Of a stretch of 56,700 bases of DNA, positions 1-11,732 are shown piece after piece. The stretch is from Zygnema circumcarinatum (Eukaryota; Streptophyta; Zygnematophyceae; Zygnematales; Zygnemataceae), in contig CM074807.1 of NCBI GenBank assembly GCA_037447605.1, positions 4,230,680 through 4,287,379 of the forward strand. Direction: 5' to 3'. Under the pieces are notes generated by a model. It ran no database searches. It was not told the DNA's origin and saw nothing but the letters and a program-made list of their open reading frames with translations. The number at the start of each line of letters is the position of its first letter. The first letter of the stretch is position 1. Position numbers and translations under genes: made by a program.

Positions 1-948
1 GGGGGAGAAAGAAGGAGAGAGGAGGGGTGGGAGCAGACAGAAACAAATGGCAATTAGACGTCAAGCTAAAGTGACATAAACATTTCGCAAACTCAGCTCA
101 AAATCACAGACATTGTTAGGAAAGCCCCTTACAAAAGCAATCCAATACATAAACATTCAATTGGAACGCAAAAGTAAATTCCATTGATGTCAATCAATCA
201 ATATGGAATCACAGGGCCTGAAGACATGCCATAGCCATTTCAATAAATTCACACAAAAGTTCCATATACCCCACGGATATGCGGCAAAGACATAGTTGCA
301 AAGCGAGTATGTCGAACGCCCTACTTAGCAAGCTTTTGCAAAACTTAATATTGATAGACAAAAGGCCTTCTCGCACGTCCGTTGTGAATAACTAAGGAGA
401 TAGCGCATGCAGCAAAAGCTTGTAGTCGCATGGCCAAGCATACGACCTTACTGAAAGGTGTTCCCTAAGAAAGACGACAAACAAGTAACGTGCAGCACTA
501 TACCTTGCCAAAGTCATGCCTTGACTGAAGAAACAGCACTGTCATCCTCAAAAAACAACCAGTGAAGCACCATCCTGCTGCCTCTAAAGAAGAATACGAC
601 GACCGTGGCGAACATGACAGGCAATATCAACCTGTCAGCGTAGATTAGCTCAACCAAGGTCATCATACTTCGGCAGGCAATTAGGACCTGACTGTTACCT
701 AAACTTTACGAAGTGGGAAAATGCATGCAATCCCGAAACGACGAGAGGATCAACGTGATATCACTCAGCTTTAACTTCATGTCAAATGGACATCAAGTTA
801 GGTGAAAACATTCTCATGGTACCTTGAGAAGATGACTGCTGAGAGTGACAGACATTTTCTGCATTCGATTCTCGGTAAGCCATATTACTACAGAATGAAA
901 TATTTACCACACTTAGCATAAGATCTGAAGCTTCCCATAATGCCATAG
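1..948. other. non-genic flank, nothing recognised
   Basis: This is the 3' flank of the minus-strand SGF11 gene. It opens with a short purine-rich tract (about 1-45). After that it is AT-moderate sequence without a convincing ORF, splice-bounded exon or repeat. It may hold the SGF11 3' UTR and the edge of a gene outside the window. Confidence 0.5.
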
Positions 949-3012
949 TCAAGACATTCCCTGGTGCCGAGATATCACCTTCACTTCTTCGCCCAGGCTC
1001 TCCTCAGAAGTATTGTGCTCAACTTCAAAGCCACTCTTCAGAGAACCTTCAGGTGTTAACGATGGCGTCCTGTTCGGAGTGCGGTTTGCTCCGGTTGTCG
1101 CAGCACCTCCGGCGAGCGCTGAGGGAACTGGACTTGCCCGCTGCCTCCGCTGCTGAGCGGCACTCATATTCCGACTTGCCAGGCGGCTCGCGTTACGGCC
1201 CTGAGGAAAAAACGCCCGTCAAAGAAAAATGACGTTCACTCAAAAAAGTCTCCTTTTAAGGTGGAGGAAATGAATTGCAAAAGTGAGAAAATGGGCGGCA
1301 ACCATCTGAGGCAGTTTTGGAAACAAATAGGCTTACGCCTATGCTTCGCATCCTGCGATCTATGAGAAGTTGGTTAAGTAACCCCACCTTGCCCATGCAT
1401 TTTTCCAAATGTGGTGCATATCTCCCTGCAGTCACCATCCGACCACAATTGAGGCACTCAAAGGTTTCTGTTGCCACAGGTGGGTGACTTTGTCCAAAGA
1501 CATCAACAGTATATTTGCTGTTTTCAGAGGCCGTAAACGATGACTGTCCACATGGGTCAGCCAAAGCCGTTTCGTCGGTGTCGTTTGAATCAACAAGATC
1601 GTCCAATCCTAGCCTTGCAGCGCGATGAGACTCCGAAGCAACATCGACAATAAGTGAATCCAAAAGTTCTGCAAAGACAGCCACCGCCTGCAGCATAAGA
1701 CCCACACATTGTTCCAACAGGCATAAGCGACATAAACAATTAACGTCCGCATCCAACCATCCAGAAAATGCAAGACATGGGCAGCGAAAACTGCTATGTC
1801 ACATGAAATCCTGCGGACTTCAATTCGCCAAGTTCTAATAAATTCAAAGTAATCGCAAATGTGATATTTAAGTATTTTTCAACACAAAATAACGTCACAA
1901 TAAGGGGGTTCCTACACTATGTGTAGACAATAGGCCATACTAAACACAGCCAAAGTAGACATAGCAAAGCTGTGCAATGAGAGACGACCACCAAATTTCA
2001 ACGCTCAATGACAAGTTTAGAATATAAAAAATACCTTCAGACACTTGCTTTTACATGTACCCCTGGCAATCTGCAGTGCAAACGATAATGCTACTGATTC
2101 AAAAAAGGATCCAACGCAACTGTTGCACAAGTTTTCACTTAGCAGTCCTCAGGTTGGGACGCTCGTTTGGTACAGGTAACTAACTTTAGGCAACCGTTGA
2201 CAACAAACAGATGTGTTCCGCAAATGTAACACCTGATAGGTTTTTTCCGAAACTCAACTCTTTAACTTAGCGATCACACATACAACACATACATAACGAC
2301 AGTCCATGCTTTCAGCACTGTAAAAATATTCCATGCTTCCACCAAGTCAGTGTCCTGGTCATTTTGTAGATCAGACAAGGTGAGACATCAAACAGTGAAC
2401 AAGATTCGGCATATAGCGTGAAGCGATGAAACATTCTCTTTTTCCGAAAGGTGCGAATAATTAGTGAAGTAATGACGTCATTGAAAGGACAAAAAGAAGT
2501 CTGCCTGGGCGGGAGAAAGCATAAAGTCAACCGCAAGAAGGAGCAACACTTGCAGAAGTTAAACTTGGCAGCGACTGATACAACCTACACCTACACCACA
2601 TCATTCCCCCACAATAGTCTTGATAAATTCAGTGCCTGCCATCATTCAAGTAAATAAGCAAATCGAAACGTCCGCTGACACCAAACGATGTTGAATCCAT
2701 CTTCAAAACTGACCGTTACAGAACTCAACCAACAGCTTCGACTCGTCCGGCAGTCCCATGTCCAGCACCTGTGGATTACCGTTCAAGCACAGCTGGATAA
2801 TAAAAAAGAGGGGACCTCGCGCTTCCTGCTGCGCGGACTCGCTCGCGGCTCACCTGACCAGAGAGGCAGGAGCCGCCCAGCTTGGAAGCCAATGACGACA
2901 CACATTGCAGCTGTTGTTGGAGATGTTTAATTTCTTCACTGGATTTTCTTAATTGGCCCTGTAGCTCCTCATCAGATGCCCCTTGAGTTTTCTCATTCCG
3001 ATAATCGTTCAT
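949..3012 (-). CDS. SGF11: SAGA-associated factor 11 (SGF11) homologue
   Basis: Three phase-0 exons on the minus strand: 3012-2854, 1687-1388 and 1200-949 (TGA), giving about 236 residues. SGF11 is a nuclear zinc-finger adaptor of the SAGA deubiquitinase module. It helps activate the Ubp8/UBP22-type H2B deubiquitinase. Seen in sequence: a helical segment FAELLDSLIVDVASESHRAA (start of exon 2, residues about 58-77), a VDVFGQ motif, then CLNCGRMVTAGRYAPHLEKC with zinc ligands Cys131, Cys134, His146 and Cys150, followed by a basic GRNASRLASRN tail joined from exon 3. All three elements are diagnostic of Sgf11/ATXN7L3/plant SGF11. The 53-residue first exon (Gln/Glu-rich) has no strong family match. 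It is included because it ends at CAG|GTGAGC in phase 0 and the next exon opens in phase 0. The start and the low-complexity C-terminus are less certain than the core. An extra intron after GEEVK (AAG|GTGATA) is possible. Confidence 0.8.
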
Positions 3013-3714
3013 TGTCCTTCATGTAGACCAGTCTCTCCCGGCAAAATTACGGAAAAAAACTGGTGGCGGTCGATAAAAAAGACTAGCCTGTTGAATAAAC
3101 TTCATGGATTCGGCAGTAAAAAATCTCAAATTTCAGAAGTTTTTTAAACCTAAGTTTATTGCCGTTCACACATCTGACTGCTCTATTTCGTAGACCCGAC
3201 TTGTAATTACTGTTCCTCTTGAGCAGGGACAGGCGGCATCAAAATTTCGCTCTTCCTGCTTTTATAGACCTACTCAACGTCTTCAGAACACATCCACATT
3301 ATCTGCCGTACTTTCCCGACGACTTACAGAGCTCCACTGGTAGGGTTCAGAACCTGACGGAGGCCGCCATGGCTGGGGCGCGGACCGCTCCGAGACAGGC
3401 AGCAGGAAGAGGGCGTGAGCTGGCGGCAACCCAGAAGCAGTACCCGCAGAGGCGAGCCCTCCGCCTCGTTGCAGTACTCCCTCCGTTCGCGGACACCCGG
3501 CATGGCATGGCATGGCATGGCACCATGGGGCCATGGATGAGGCCGGGCCGGCGCCAGGGCGGGCGGCGGGCGCACCGGCCGAATCGGCACCGCTGTTCCG
3601 TGTGCAGCGTGCTCCGTTCGCCGTGCGCCGTGGTCCGCGGGCATTCCGTGTTCCGCAGTCAGCGGCGCGCGTAACGGCCGGTCGTATGGCCGTACGGCCC
3701 GGGAGGTGTTAATA

Positions 3715-3740
3715 CCGTACGGTACGGTACGGTACGGTAC
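3715..3740. repeat. GGTAC pentamer array
   Basis: Perfect tandem copies of CGGTA/GGTAC starting inside a CCGTACGG palindrome. A (CCCCG)n array follows 45 bp downstream at 3785-3820. Confidence 0.85.
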
Positions 3741-3784
3741 TCGTGGTTCCCGCATTCGCCTGTCATTCCGCCTGCGCCCCGGCC

Positions 3785-3820
3785 GCCCCGCCCCGCCCCG
3801 CCCCGCCCCGCCCCGCCCCG
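3785..3820. repeat. (CCCCG)n microsatellite
   Basis: About seven tandem CCCCG units in a GC-rich promoter-like block. Confidence 0.9.
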
Positions 3821-4770
3821 CTGCATGTCGTCTCACGCACGTGGCCAAGGCGCAGGCAGACGCCATGCCGTACACTCGCAGCGCATGGACCACCACACCC
3901 CGCACCGCCAACGTCTCTCGGTGGTAAAACAAAATACTCATCTGAAATTCTCAAAGAAAACCATGATTCAAACTCAGAGGCGGGTCCAGAATTTTACTTT
4001 CGAAAGGGCTGATAATCAAACTTAAACTTAAAGGGTATGGTGAGGTTTATGCCTATATGGTATGTATTTAAATTATGATTTGAAGTTGGAATCCTTGTTT
4101 TCGCTCCTAGCTTTTTTCGTTTGTGCTTAGGTCGTTTGGGACCAGTCCCTCGTGGTTCCCCATGCTGCTTTTGTCCATGAACCTTTGATGGCCCCGCCAT
4201 CGTGAGTTCAATGCCATTTTCCTTCTCTTTGAAGTTGGAATACTAAATACCGTTTATTTTTTTTGGGGACAATTTCCAATTTGCTTACAAGGTCGAACAA
4301 ATTTATTAACATGTGTTTTCGATCATGGTGAATGTTGTACCCAACGGGCCCCTCGTCCGGGACTACTACACACATACACATAGTCCTCGTATTGTGAGGC
4401 TCTCTCTGCACTGTCCACTACATAGCCAACCCGCCCCTCCTAACCGATCCACTCATCGCACCCGCTCGCGCTGGGGAGGGCAGCGAGTCGTCCCGGGACT
4501 GCACCGCACTGCACTGCGATGTTCCGATCCCACTGTGCGGCGCCCGCCTGGCCGCCTGGCCGCCTGCCTGCCTGCCTGCCAGCCGGGCCTGCGGGCCGGC
4601 CGGCGCGCGCTCCGACGGGCGGGACCTGTGCGGCTGTGCGGCTGTGCGGCCCGCCCGGATTGGATTTTGACTTCGGGCCCGCACCCGGGGCCGGGAGGGC
4701 ACCACAACAAATTCATTCATTACTGTATTGTATTCGCCCCGCGACGTACGCCAGGACCGTCAGAACTACA

Positions 4771-4830
4771 GTACAGTACTGTACTGTATTGTACTGTACT
4801 GTACTGTACTGTACTGTACTGTACTGTACT
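4771..4830. repeat. (GTACT)n pentamer array
   Basis: Twelve near-perfect GTACT units. The unit contains the palindrome GTAC, so the array can fold on itself. Confidence 0.9.
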
Positions 4831-6842
4831 CAGAGGGCATACGGACAGCGGGCGGGCGGGCGTGCGGCCGGGCCTCTCCCTCCCTCCCTCTTCCCGCGGC
4901 ACGGCGCGTGCCAGAGAGAGAAAGGAGAGAGAGAGGCCCAGCCGGGCGGGCGGGCCCCACGCCGTGTCAGGCGGCCCGGCCGTCCGCCGTACGGCACGGT
5001 ACGGTACGGTGCAGGCCATGCCAGGGCAGAGCCCTGCGCCGGGTCCGGCCGGGGCGGGAGGGCGCGAGGGCGAGAGGCGGTGGTTGCTACTGCTGCTGTT
5101 GCTGCTGCTTCTGCAGCTGCTGCTGCTGCCGCCGCCGCCGCCGCCGCCGCTGCGGTGTGCCCTCGCCCTGTCCCTCGCACTCGCTCTTCCGTGGGTGCAC
5201 GGGCGCTTGCGCATGGGCATGGGCTTGGGCTTCAGCTATGTGCGCAATGTGTGCTCGGAGGCGCATCCCGCTCGCCTCGTCCAATGAAAATAGTGTCATG
5301 GTGCAGCAGTACTGCACGCTTTGAATATGTTCAGTTGCTACAGAGACCGGACGTACTCCATTTTTATCCGTCTTGCTTACTGCTTGCAGGGCAACGAGTG
5401 GATTTCCTAATCCTGGCGCTTCAACTGAAGTTGTAATAATCCACGCAATGACATCCTCCGAGCCATTTGATGTAAGTTTTCGGCGTTCTCCAATGGGACG
5501 CAAAGTAGTAGGATATTGCCTGTTCGGACCAGATGATTGCTTCATTAAAACCTTACGACTTTCGGACTTAACTTCTGAGTTAAAACTTGTCATGGCATGT
5601 TCCAGATTAGATAGAAGCAATGGAAAAAGTGCCTCTGTTTTCCTTTCCTTGTTGTCTATCATGGAAAATAAGCTATTTAAGCTTCAATGCCCCGTCAACT
5701 CGTTTTGCACCCCCGTTACCATGAAAGCAGTACGGTGCTGTAAAGATCTAGTCATGGTGTGAACACGCCACCCGTGCGATCTCGCTGCTGGAGGGACGAC
5801 AGTGAGTTGGCGAGCGGGAGGCAAGAGATGTGATGCCCGGCGTCTTCATCTTGCTAAAAGATGTCGACTACTTAACCGACCGAGCGGGCTGACCGGCTGC
5901 TTTACTGATTTGAAAAGCAGCATTTGGAGCGTTATCAAACTCCTTTTTCGTTTCCTTTATCACCATGGGCATCCAACACCTTATAGGAGCTGATCAGCCT
6001 GCTTTGTTGGCGAGTTGTCGTCAGACTTCCTTGACTTGAGCGGACTTCGGAAATTCTTAGCATAACTGAGCATGTCTGCCAAACTTGCCCCTATCACACT
6101 GCCAGCTTGCGACGGTACTCAAAGCACCTAGCGTTGGGGTTGGTTACCCTCTTATCTAGATAGCAGCCATGTTTAAGCGAAGGTTCTCCCTCAGTTCAGT
6201 GGCACATTTACTTCTATTGCGAAGCATGTGTAATGCCTATCACTTGGTTAACTGAGGACTAATGTTTGCCACCACTTGACAGGATGCATTAACAGTGTCT
6301 TGTTAGTGATGGAGCTGAAAGGTCCAGCCACTCCTTAAATTCATTTTGCGAGTACAAGTTTCAGTGGCGAAACCGCAATGCTTTTAGGACATTGAGGGCC
6401 GTCGCGGCATCTCATGTGCTATGCCCTTGGTTGGACATCTACTAATCTAATTAATCTATCTATCTTCTCATCTATCTCCTCCCCACTGGTAGAGATTGTT
6501 TGCGGAAACTTTTAATATTGTACCATTCCTGCTCCAGCCCTGACTCACACTAAACATGCCATAATCTGCACTTTTTTCGTTCACGCTCCTGCTCAGATTG
6601 AGGCCTCGCTACCAGGCTTCCACGGACACTCTTCGATTTTACTTTCCTGAGTGTTTAGTCCACGCATTCTGAACTCTCGCTAGCCATTCATCTCGGCCTG
6701 TGTCACAAATCAATTTTGATTGCCTCTTCCACGAAGGATGAGAGTGCTTAAGGATAATTTATGCTCTAGGATAATTTATGCTCGTTACATGAAGCGACTC
6801 CTTAATTGATGCGATGATGCGGTGTTTGCTTTGGGGCTATAG

Positions 6843-9800
6843 GCTGGCGACAGCATCATTCTTCTAACCGAAGAGGGGAGTCTCTACCGTGCTAGCAAAA
6901 CCAAGGGACGGACATGGAGTTTTGAGCCGGACATTGACGGCAAGCCCTTCACTGGAGAGTATGATTCGTCTGCCCGCAGGAGAGGAGTGCGAACTTGATG
7001 GTTACAATACAAGCAGCACGGTGTATGAGGTTCTATAAGTATTAAGCAGTGGAGTGGTGTAGGGCGCTTGCAGCAATCGCCGTGCGTCACTAGTTGGATA
7101 AGTGGACCGAGACAGAGAGCAAGAGAGACAAAGACTGTGTGAGAAAGAGAGAGGGGAGGAGGGGGAGAGGGGGTGGGGTGGAGGGAAAGGGGGAGAGGGG
7201 AAGAGAGGGAGAGGGGGAGAGAAAATGGGGAGAGGAGGAGAGAAGAGCGGAGGGAGAAGGGGGGAAAGTGATAATGAAGGGAGAGAGAGGGGGAAGTGAG
7301 AGGGAGAAAGTGACGTGAAAGTGAGGAGAGGGGCGGAGCGGGGAGAGGAGGGGGGGAGGGGGAGAGGAGCAGGGGAAAGGAGGAGAGAAGTGGATGAGAG
7401 GAGCAGAGGGGAGAGGAGGAAGGCAGAAGAGAGGAGAGAGAGAATGCAGGATAGGAGAGTGAAGGAGAAAAGGGGAGAGGACAAACTGAGAGATAGACAG
7501 AGATAGAGAGATGATCTTGTGAAGCAGCCAACTTGACCCTCTCATGCTGGTGTCAGTCAGTCATATAACTGGCAACTCCTATGGGTCTGGATGAGCTTTT
7601 AGCTGTAGTTCTCTGCGGTCTAAATTATTTTTTTGCTTTGTTTGTTGCAGTGTTTATCCAGCCGAGGCTGTGTTGACAGTGATGAAGATGGGAGATGGCA
7701 AGCATTTTGGGTTCCGTTGCAGTATTGCTGAAGGAAAGGTAGGCATTCGGCTTCTCGAAGCGCTTCCTGTCCCCACTAGGGAAGTGGTTCATATATCCTG
7801 ACCACGTGGCTGCTGCTGTCTGCTGCGTGCCCTTGCAGGTCCTTCAGTCTTCAAGTTATTCCAGCATTCAGTTCGACAACCATAACTTTGGCACAGTGAG
7901 TCTCCACCATGTCCAGCTTCGGAATCTGGAGCACCTTTCTTTTCAGTTCAGTCTCAGGGCTACTTCCTTTTTTCGTTTCAGGGACTCACTCAGTACTTAC
8001 GGTTTCACACAGACTCTTTCTTCCAAGCATCAGCTTGTACGTCTTTGTTGAGACTAAGTAGACCTGACTGAGCAGTCTCCATTAATTCTTCTTTGTTGCT
8101 CCTTTGAACAGTGGGAACAATGGGCAGTAAGCAATTCATCTCCAAGCGGCTGCCTCTTCATAAACAGGGCGTAAGATCATGTTTCCTCTTTCGGTGCCTT
8201 TTCTCAATTGGTGCGAGTGGGCAAAGGAATCATTAACCTATATCTGTTTGCAGATAACTGGCAAGATAGGTGGCTTGTTTTGGCTGAAGAAGTCAGTGAG
8301 CAATGTATGTGAGAATGAAGTTTGACCATTTCAGAAAAATCTTGAAACGTTTTCCCGGACATGTGGCCTTTTGCATATTTTCAATGCAAAAAAACAGTCA
8401 CAGTTACAGTCTGACCTAACTACGTCACTGTTCTCCTTTTTCTTGGAGAGCTCTTGACGGCCTAGCCACAGATTGTATGATTGGCCGCAGGTTTCCAGAT
8501 GTTCAACTAAACGTCAACGTTCAGAAAGTCGTGGCTGTTACTCCAAGCTCTTTGCAACTCCTGGATGCGACCAACGAACAGAAGAAGGTGCGCTGGATGG
8601 TTCGCTGAACCTGTTAAGTCTGGCAATGGACAGCATCTAATGCGTGAACACAAGGCGCATACTGCCTAACAAGAATGCGTACCCTCCGTTATTCCTTTTG
8701 CGCTATCCCTCAATAAGTACCTTGACTACTTGGCAGATGCAACATTCACATAACCCTTGGAGTTTGATTAGACATCTTGAGAGAGGTTTCTGGAATAGGG
8801 AGGTTTCTCAGAATGCCAGATCCTCCTCATAAGCAGGAAACCTGTAAACCAAGCGCGAAGCTGGAGGAGCCCAGGGTGGGAAGCTGCTCAGGGTGGCCTG
8901 CAGTCTGACTTTTGAAGGTTTTTTCCAGACGGCTGTAGCAGCTGAGGAGCAGAGTTAAAAGGTTGTCAAAGCTGCCGGATGGATTAGGCTTATCCACTGC
9001 CACGGAGATAGAAGATCAATAGGATGGGTTTTGGCATTATCGTGCTATGATGTGTACACCACGCTCGCTGGCTTTCCTCCTCTAACCTGCTTCAAAAAAA
9101 TCCTGTTTTGCAGGAGATGCAAAACCTGGAGAAAAGACTGGTCACTTTAGAAGAGGCCAAGGCAAATGTGGAGATGGAGATGCAACAACTCAGCGAGCGC
9201 ATGGCTGCCGCAAAAGAGGAGGCCAGAGTGGCTTCAGAGAAGCTCCAGAACGCTCGTACAGAATATGAGGCAGAATTCCAGAAAGATATGGATGTTTTAC
9301 TTGCCAAGGCTGTGAAAGAAAAAACGGCAGCAATGCAAAAGGAAATGGACGAGGTGGTTCAAGCTCGGGAGGAGAGGGAGGCGATGATGAAGAAAGAACT
9401 GGAAGCTATTTTTGAGAAGAGAGAGGCTGCTTTGCGGCAGGAACTAGCAACCAACTACACTCAACTGGCGCAAGATCAGATTGCCAACGCAAAGGCTCAA
9501 GGAAAAGCAGTCGCTTTGAAGATAATAGAAGAGAAAGAAGCGGTTTTGAGGGATGAAGTTTTGGCCAACTTCGGGAAAGAGCTTGAGGCAAAATTAGTAA
9601 CTGTTCGTGAAGAGATGGCAGCGTCTGCAAAGGCAGCCATGGAGACCAAAATCGCTGCTGTCCGGGAGGAGGAGCGAGAAGCTGCACAGAAAGTGCTGGA
9701 AGAGAAAGTTGCTGCTGCGAAGGCTGAGCTGGAGGAAAAGGTTGCAAGTCTGAAGTTGGAGCTGGAGGGAAAGAAAGAAAGCAAATCTTCTTCCCACATG

Positions 9801-10013
9801 GGGTTGAAGCTGTCGCTTCTCAAGATACCGAAACCCTCCACGGACCACTCCAACGGGGTTGAGGGCCCTCCCACGCCAAACACCCTTGAGCCTTCAAAGA
9901 GCCTGCCACGGGGGATCTCCTTGAAGTTTCTGACTGAGCCCGAGAGTCAGAAGGGTGCAGCAGCTCAGCCGTCTCCCGGCCGACTTAGGAAGTGGGGTTC
10001 ATTCCGGTTCTAG
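6843..10013 (+). CDS. unrecognised protein: possible beta-trefoil region plus long coiled coil
   Basis: I do not recognise this gene. Exons with consistent phase: 7651-7738, 7839-7895, 8112-8170, a tentative 26-nt exon 8270-8295, 8499-8587 and 9114-10013 (stop TAG). An upstream open segment 6843-6981 (LLTEEGSLYRASKTKGRTW) reads like coding sequence but its join to 7651 does not keep phase, so an exon is missing or misplaced. The first part has short beta-strand-like repeats with small-residue/aromatic spacing (GKVLQSSSYSSIQFDN, FGTWEQWAVSN, GCLFINR). This recalls fascin/FRG1-like beta-trefoil folds, which is inference only. The last exon encodes about 220 residues of Glu/Lys/Ala heptad-type coiled coil, then a Ser/Pro-rich basic tail ending RKWGSFRF. 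No transmembrane segment is seen. The 8270-8295 junction relies on a weak acceptor. The true start was not found. Confidence 0.6.
7104..7508. repeat. about 400-bp polypurine (GA/GGGA) tract
   Basis: The plus strand is almost entirely G and A with few pyrimidines. It lies inside an intron of the coiled-coil gene. It is mirror-repeat-like and potentially triplex-forming. ORFs drawn across it on both strands are composition artefacts. Confidence 0.9.
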
Positions 10014-11732
10014 TTTGCACCGGTAGGCAGCCGAGGCTCAGGAATGGAATTGATTCTGGAGCTGAAGCTGGTGCATGACAAAGGATTATAGTAGTATGTA
10101 TATACCGTAGCGTGCATAAGCGTGCAAGGGTGCTGTGCCTGATAACAGCCCCCAGCGCAGGCTACTACTGGACCAGGGCCAGCAGCTGTTCATACTTCTC
10201 TCTGCCCTCTCCTGGAAACCCCCTCTTCCTGGTTGCTGCCCGTTGTAGCACTCACTGGGCAGGCCGGCGGGGCAGGGCACTGCTGACGCGCTGTCCGGTC
10301 TGGTCCGGTGGAGCTGGACGGCCGCCGGGCAGGCACTGGCGGGGAACGATTTAAGTCGATCTCTCACCTTGTAACGGAGCTGCCGCGGCTGTCTGATTAG
10401 TGAATGCCGGGTTGTTCGATCCCGTCATATTACATTAATTAATATTTATTTGGTTCAGAAAGCAAGAAGATTTGTTTGTGCATTTGGAATTCCTAGCAAA
10501 GAGAAACCGGAACTGAGAAATTTCTTAAGCAATTGCTAAATCAGCGTAAAGACAGAGTTTTAGTCATATCTTATCTTATATCTTATCAATATCTTTATCA
10601 AAAAGGTTTGGCTCTGCGTCTTGCACCGTACTACATGCATCTCTTTGTTTCTTTCTGTCTGGTTGCCTGCCTCCTTCGCCTCCCTCCATCCCTCCCTCCT
10701 TTTCCCCCCACCCCAGACTGACTCCCACCTTGTCCTGTCTTCCCTTCCCTAATCCCTCCCTGTCCATCGATTCACCTCATTGTTGTCTCCTTTTCTCTCC
10801 TACTGTCGTTCCATCGCTCTGCTTTTATAACAACTGAAAAAAAGAATGACTTCGAACAAGTCGATAATCAGTGAGCTCAACCGCAATGGTGGCTGCATGA
10901 GAGCGCCCGTTCCCATACCCCCCCAGAGCTGCAGCTCCAAACCCGACTGTAGTGTGTGAGTGAGATGTCTTGCATCTACCGGGCTACTTCCAAGAACAGC
11001 TCTGAACTGGAGGTGGAAGAGAAGAGGGACAGCCACACAATGGGACAACGAAAACGAGAAGAAGGAAATGGAAAAAAGCCCTCTTCCTGCATTCCTTAAA
11101 CTCAGAAAGACATATATATATATATATATATATGTGTATATCTCTCTCTCTCGCTGCCCTTCCACCCTCCCTCCCTCCCTCCAAATGCCCTCCCCTCCCC
11201 CTACGACCTCTTCCCTCCACCTGTATCTGAGTGTCGGCCAGGGAGGGTATTGCGTTTACGAGCGACCTTTCGCCATGGCATCTCACTCACGCGCCTCCTC
11301 ATCCAGCCGCCCGCCCGCTCGCCCGCCCGCCCGGGGAGGTGCAGACTTGCAGAATGTATGCAGAAACCGTACGGCGCAGTATCTGCGCGGGGAGCGCGGC
11401 CAGCACCAGCGTGGCGCGGACGTGGCACCGCGTGGCGCCACGTGGCGCCCCTGGGGACTGGCAATATCGCGGAGGCTTCTGGCTGCAGCCGCGACGCGCC
11501 ACGTGGCCCCGCGCGGCGGGCGGGCAGTCAACGCGCTGTGGCGGGTGGGCGGCCGGGCGGGAGCGGAAGGGACGGGACGGGACCGGCTTGCTACCGCGCT
11601 ACGCTGCGCTACGCTGCGCTGCTCGGCACGCGGGAGGAAGCAGGAGGAAGTAGAGGAGCAGGAGGAAGTAGAGGAGCAGGAGGAAGAAGAGGAGCAGGAG
11701 GAAGAGGACGAGGAGGAGGAGGAGGGAGCGGG
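10014..11732. other. intergenic region and Ca2+-ATPase 5' flank
   Basis: 3' flank of the coiled-coil gene, then the promoter of the Ca2+-ATPase. It contains a CCT-rich stretch (10670-10760), an (AT)n tract at 11112-11133, a CCGTACGG palindrome at 11367-11374, repeated CGTGGCGCCACG-like palindromic blocks (about 11400-11450) and a GAGGAGCAGGAGGAAGTA-type purine repeat (11636-11725) directly before the start codon. No gene seen. Confidence 0.55.
11112..11133. repeat. (AT)n microsatellite
   Basis: Eleven AT dinucleotides. Confidence 0.9.

Larger units (their letters stand above)
3013..6842. other. divergent intergenic region, repeat-rich
   Basis: Lies between SGF11 (minus) and the coiled-coil gene (plus). 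It holds a CATGG run (3500-3525), GGTAC and CCCCG arrays, a GTACT pentamer array, a CTG/CCG triplet tract (about 5087-5152) and three CCGTACGG palindromes (3690, 3715, 4987). From about 5300 to 6842 the base composition becomes normal and ORFs of 130-190 codons are open on both strands (5087-5762). None could be linked to a splice-consistent gene. The upstream exons of the coiled-coil gene are probably hidden here. Confidence 0.5.

Noticed and set aside
4313-5436. 300-codon ORFs on both strands over GC-rich repeats
   Set aside because: They translate (GTACT)n, CTG and CCG repeats into homopolymers. No splice or motif support.
6884-7545. Ser/Pro/Leu-rich minus ORFs and Glu/Arg/Gly plus ORFs
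   Set aside because: Direct translation of a polypurine tract inside an intron.
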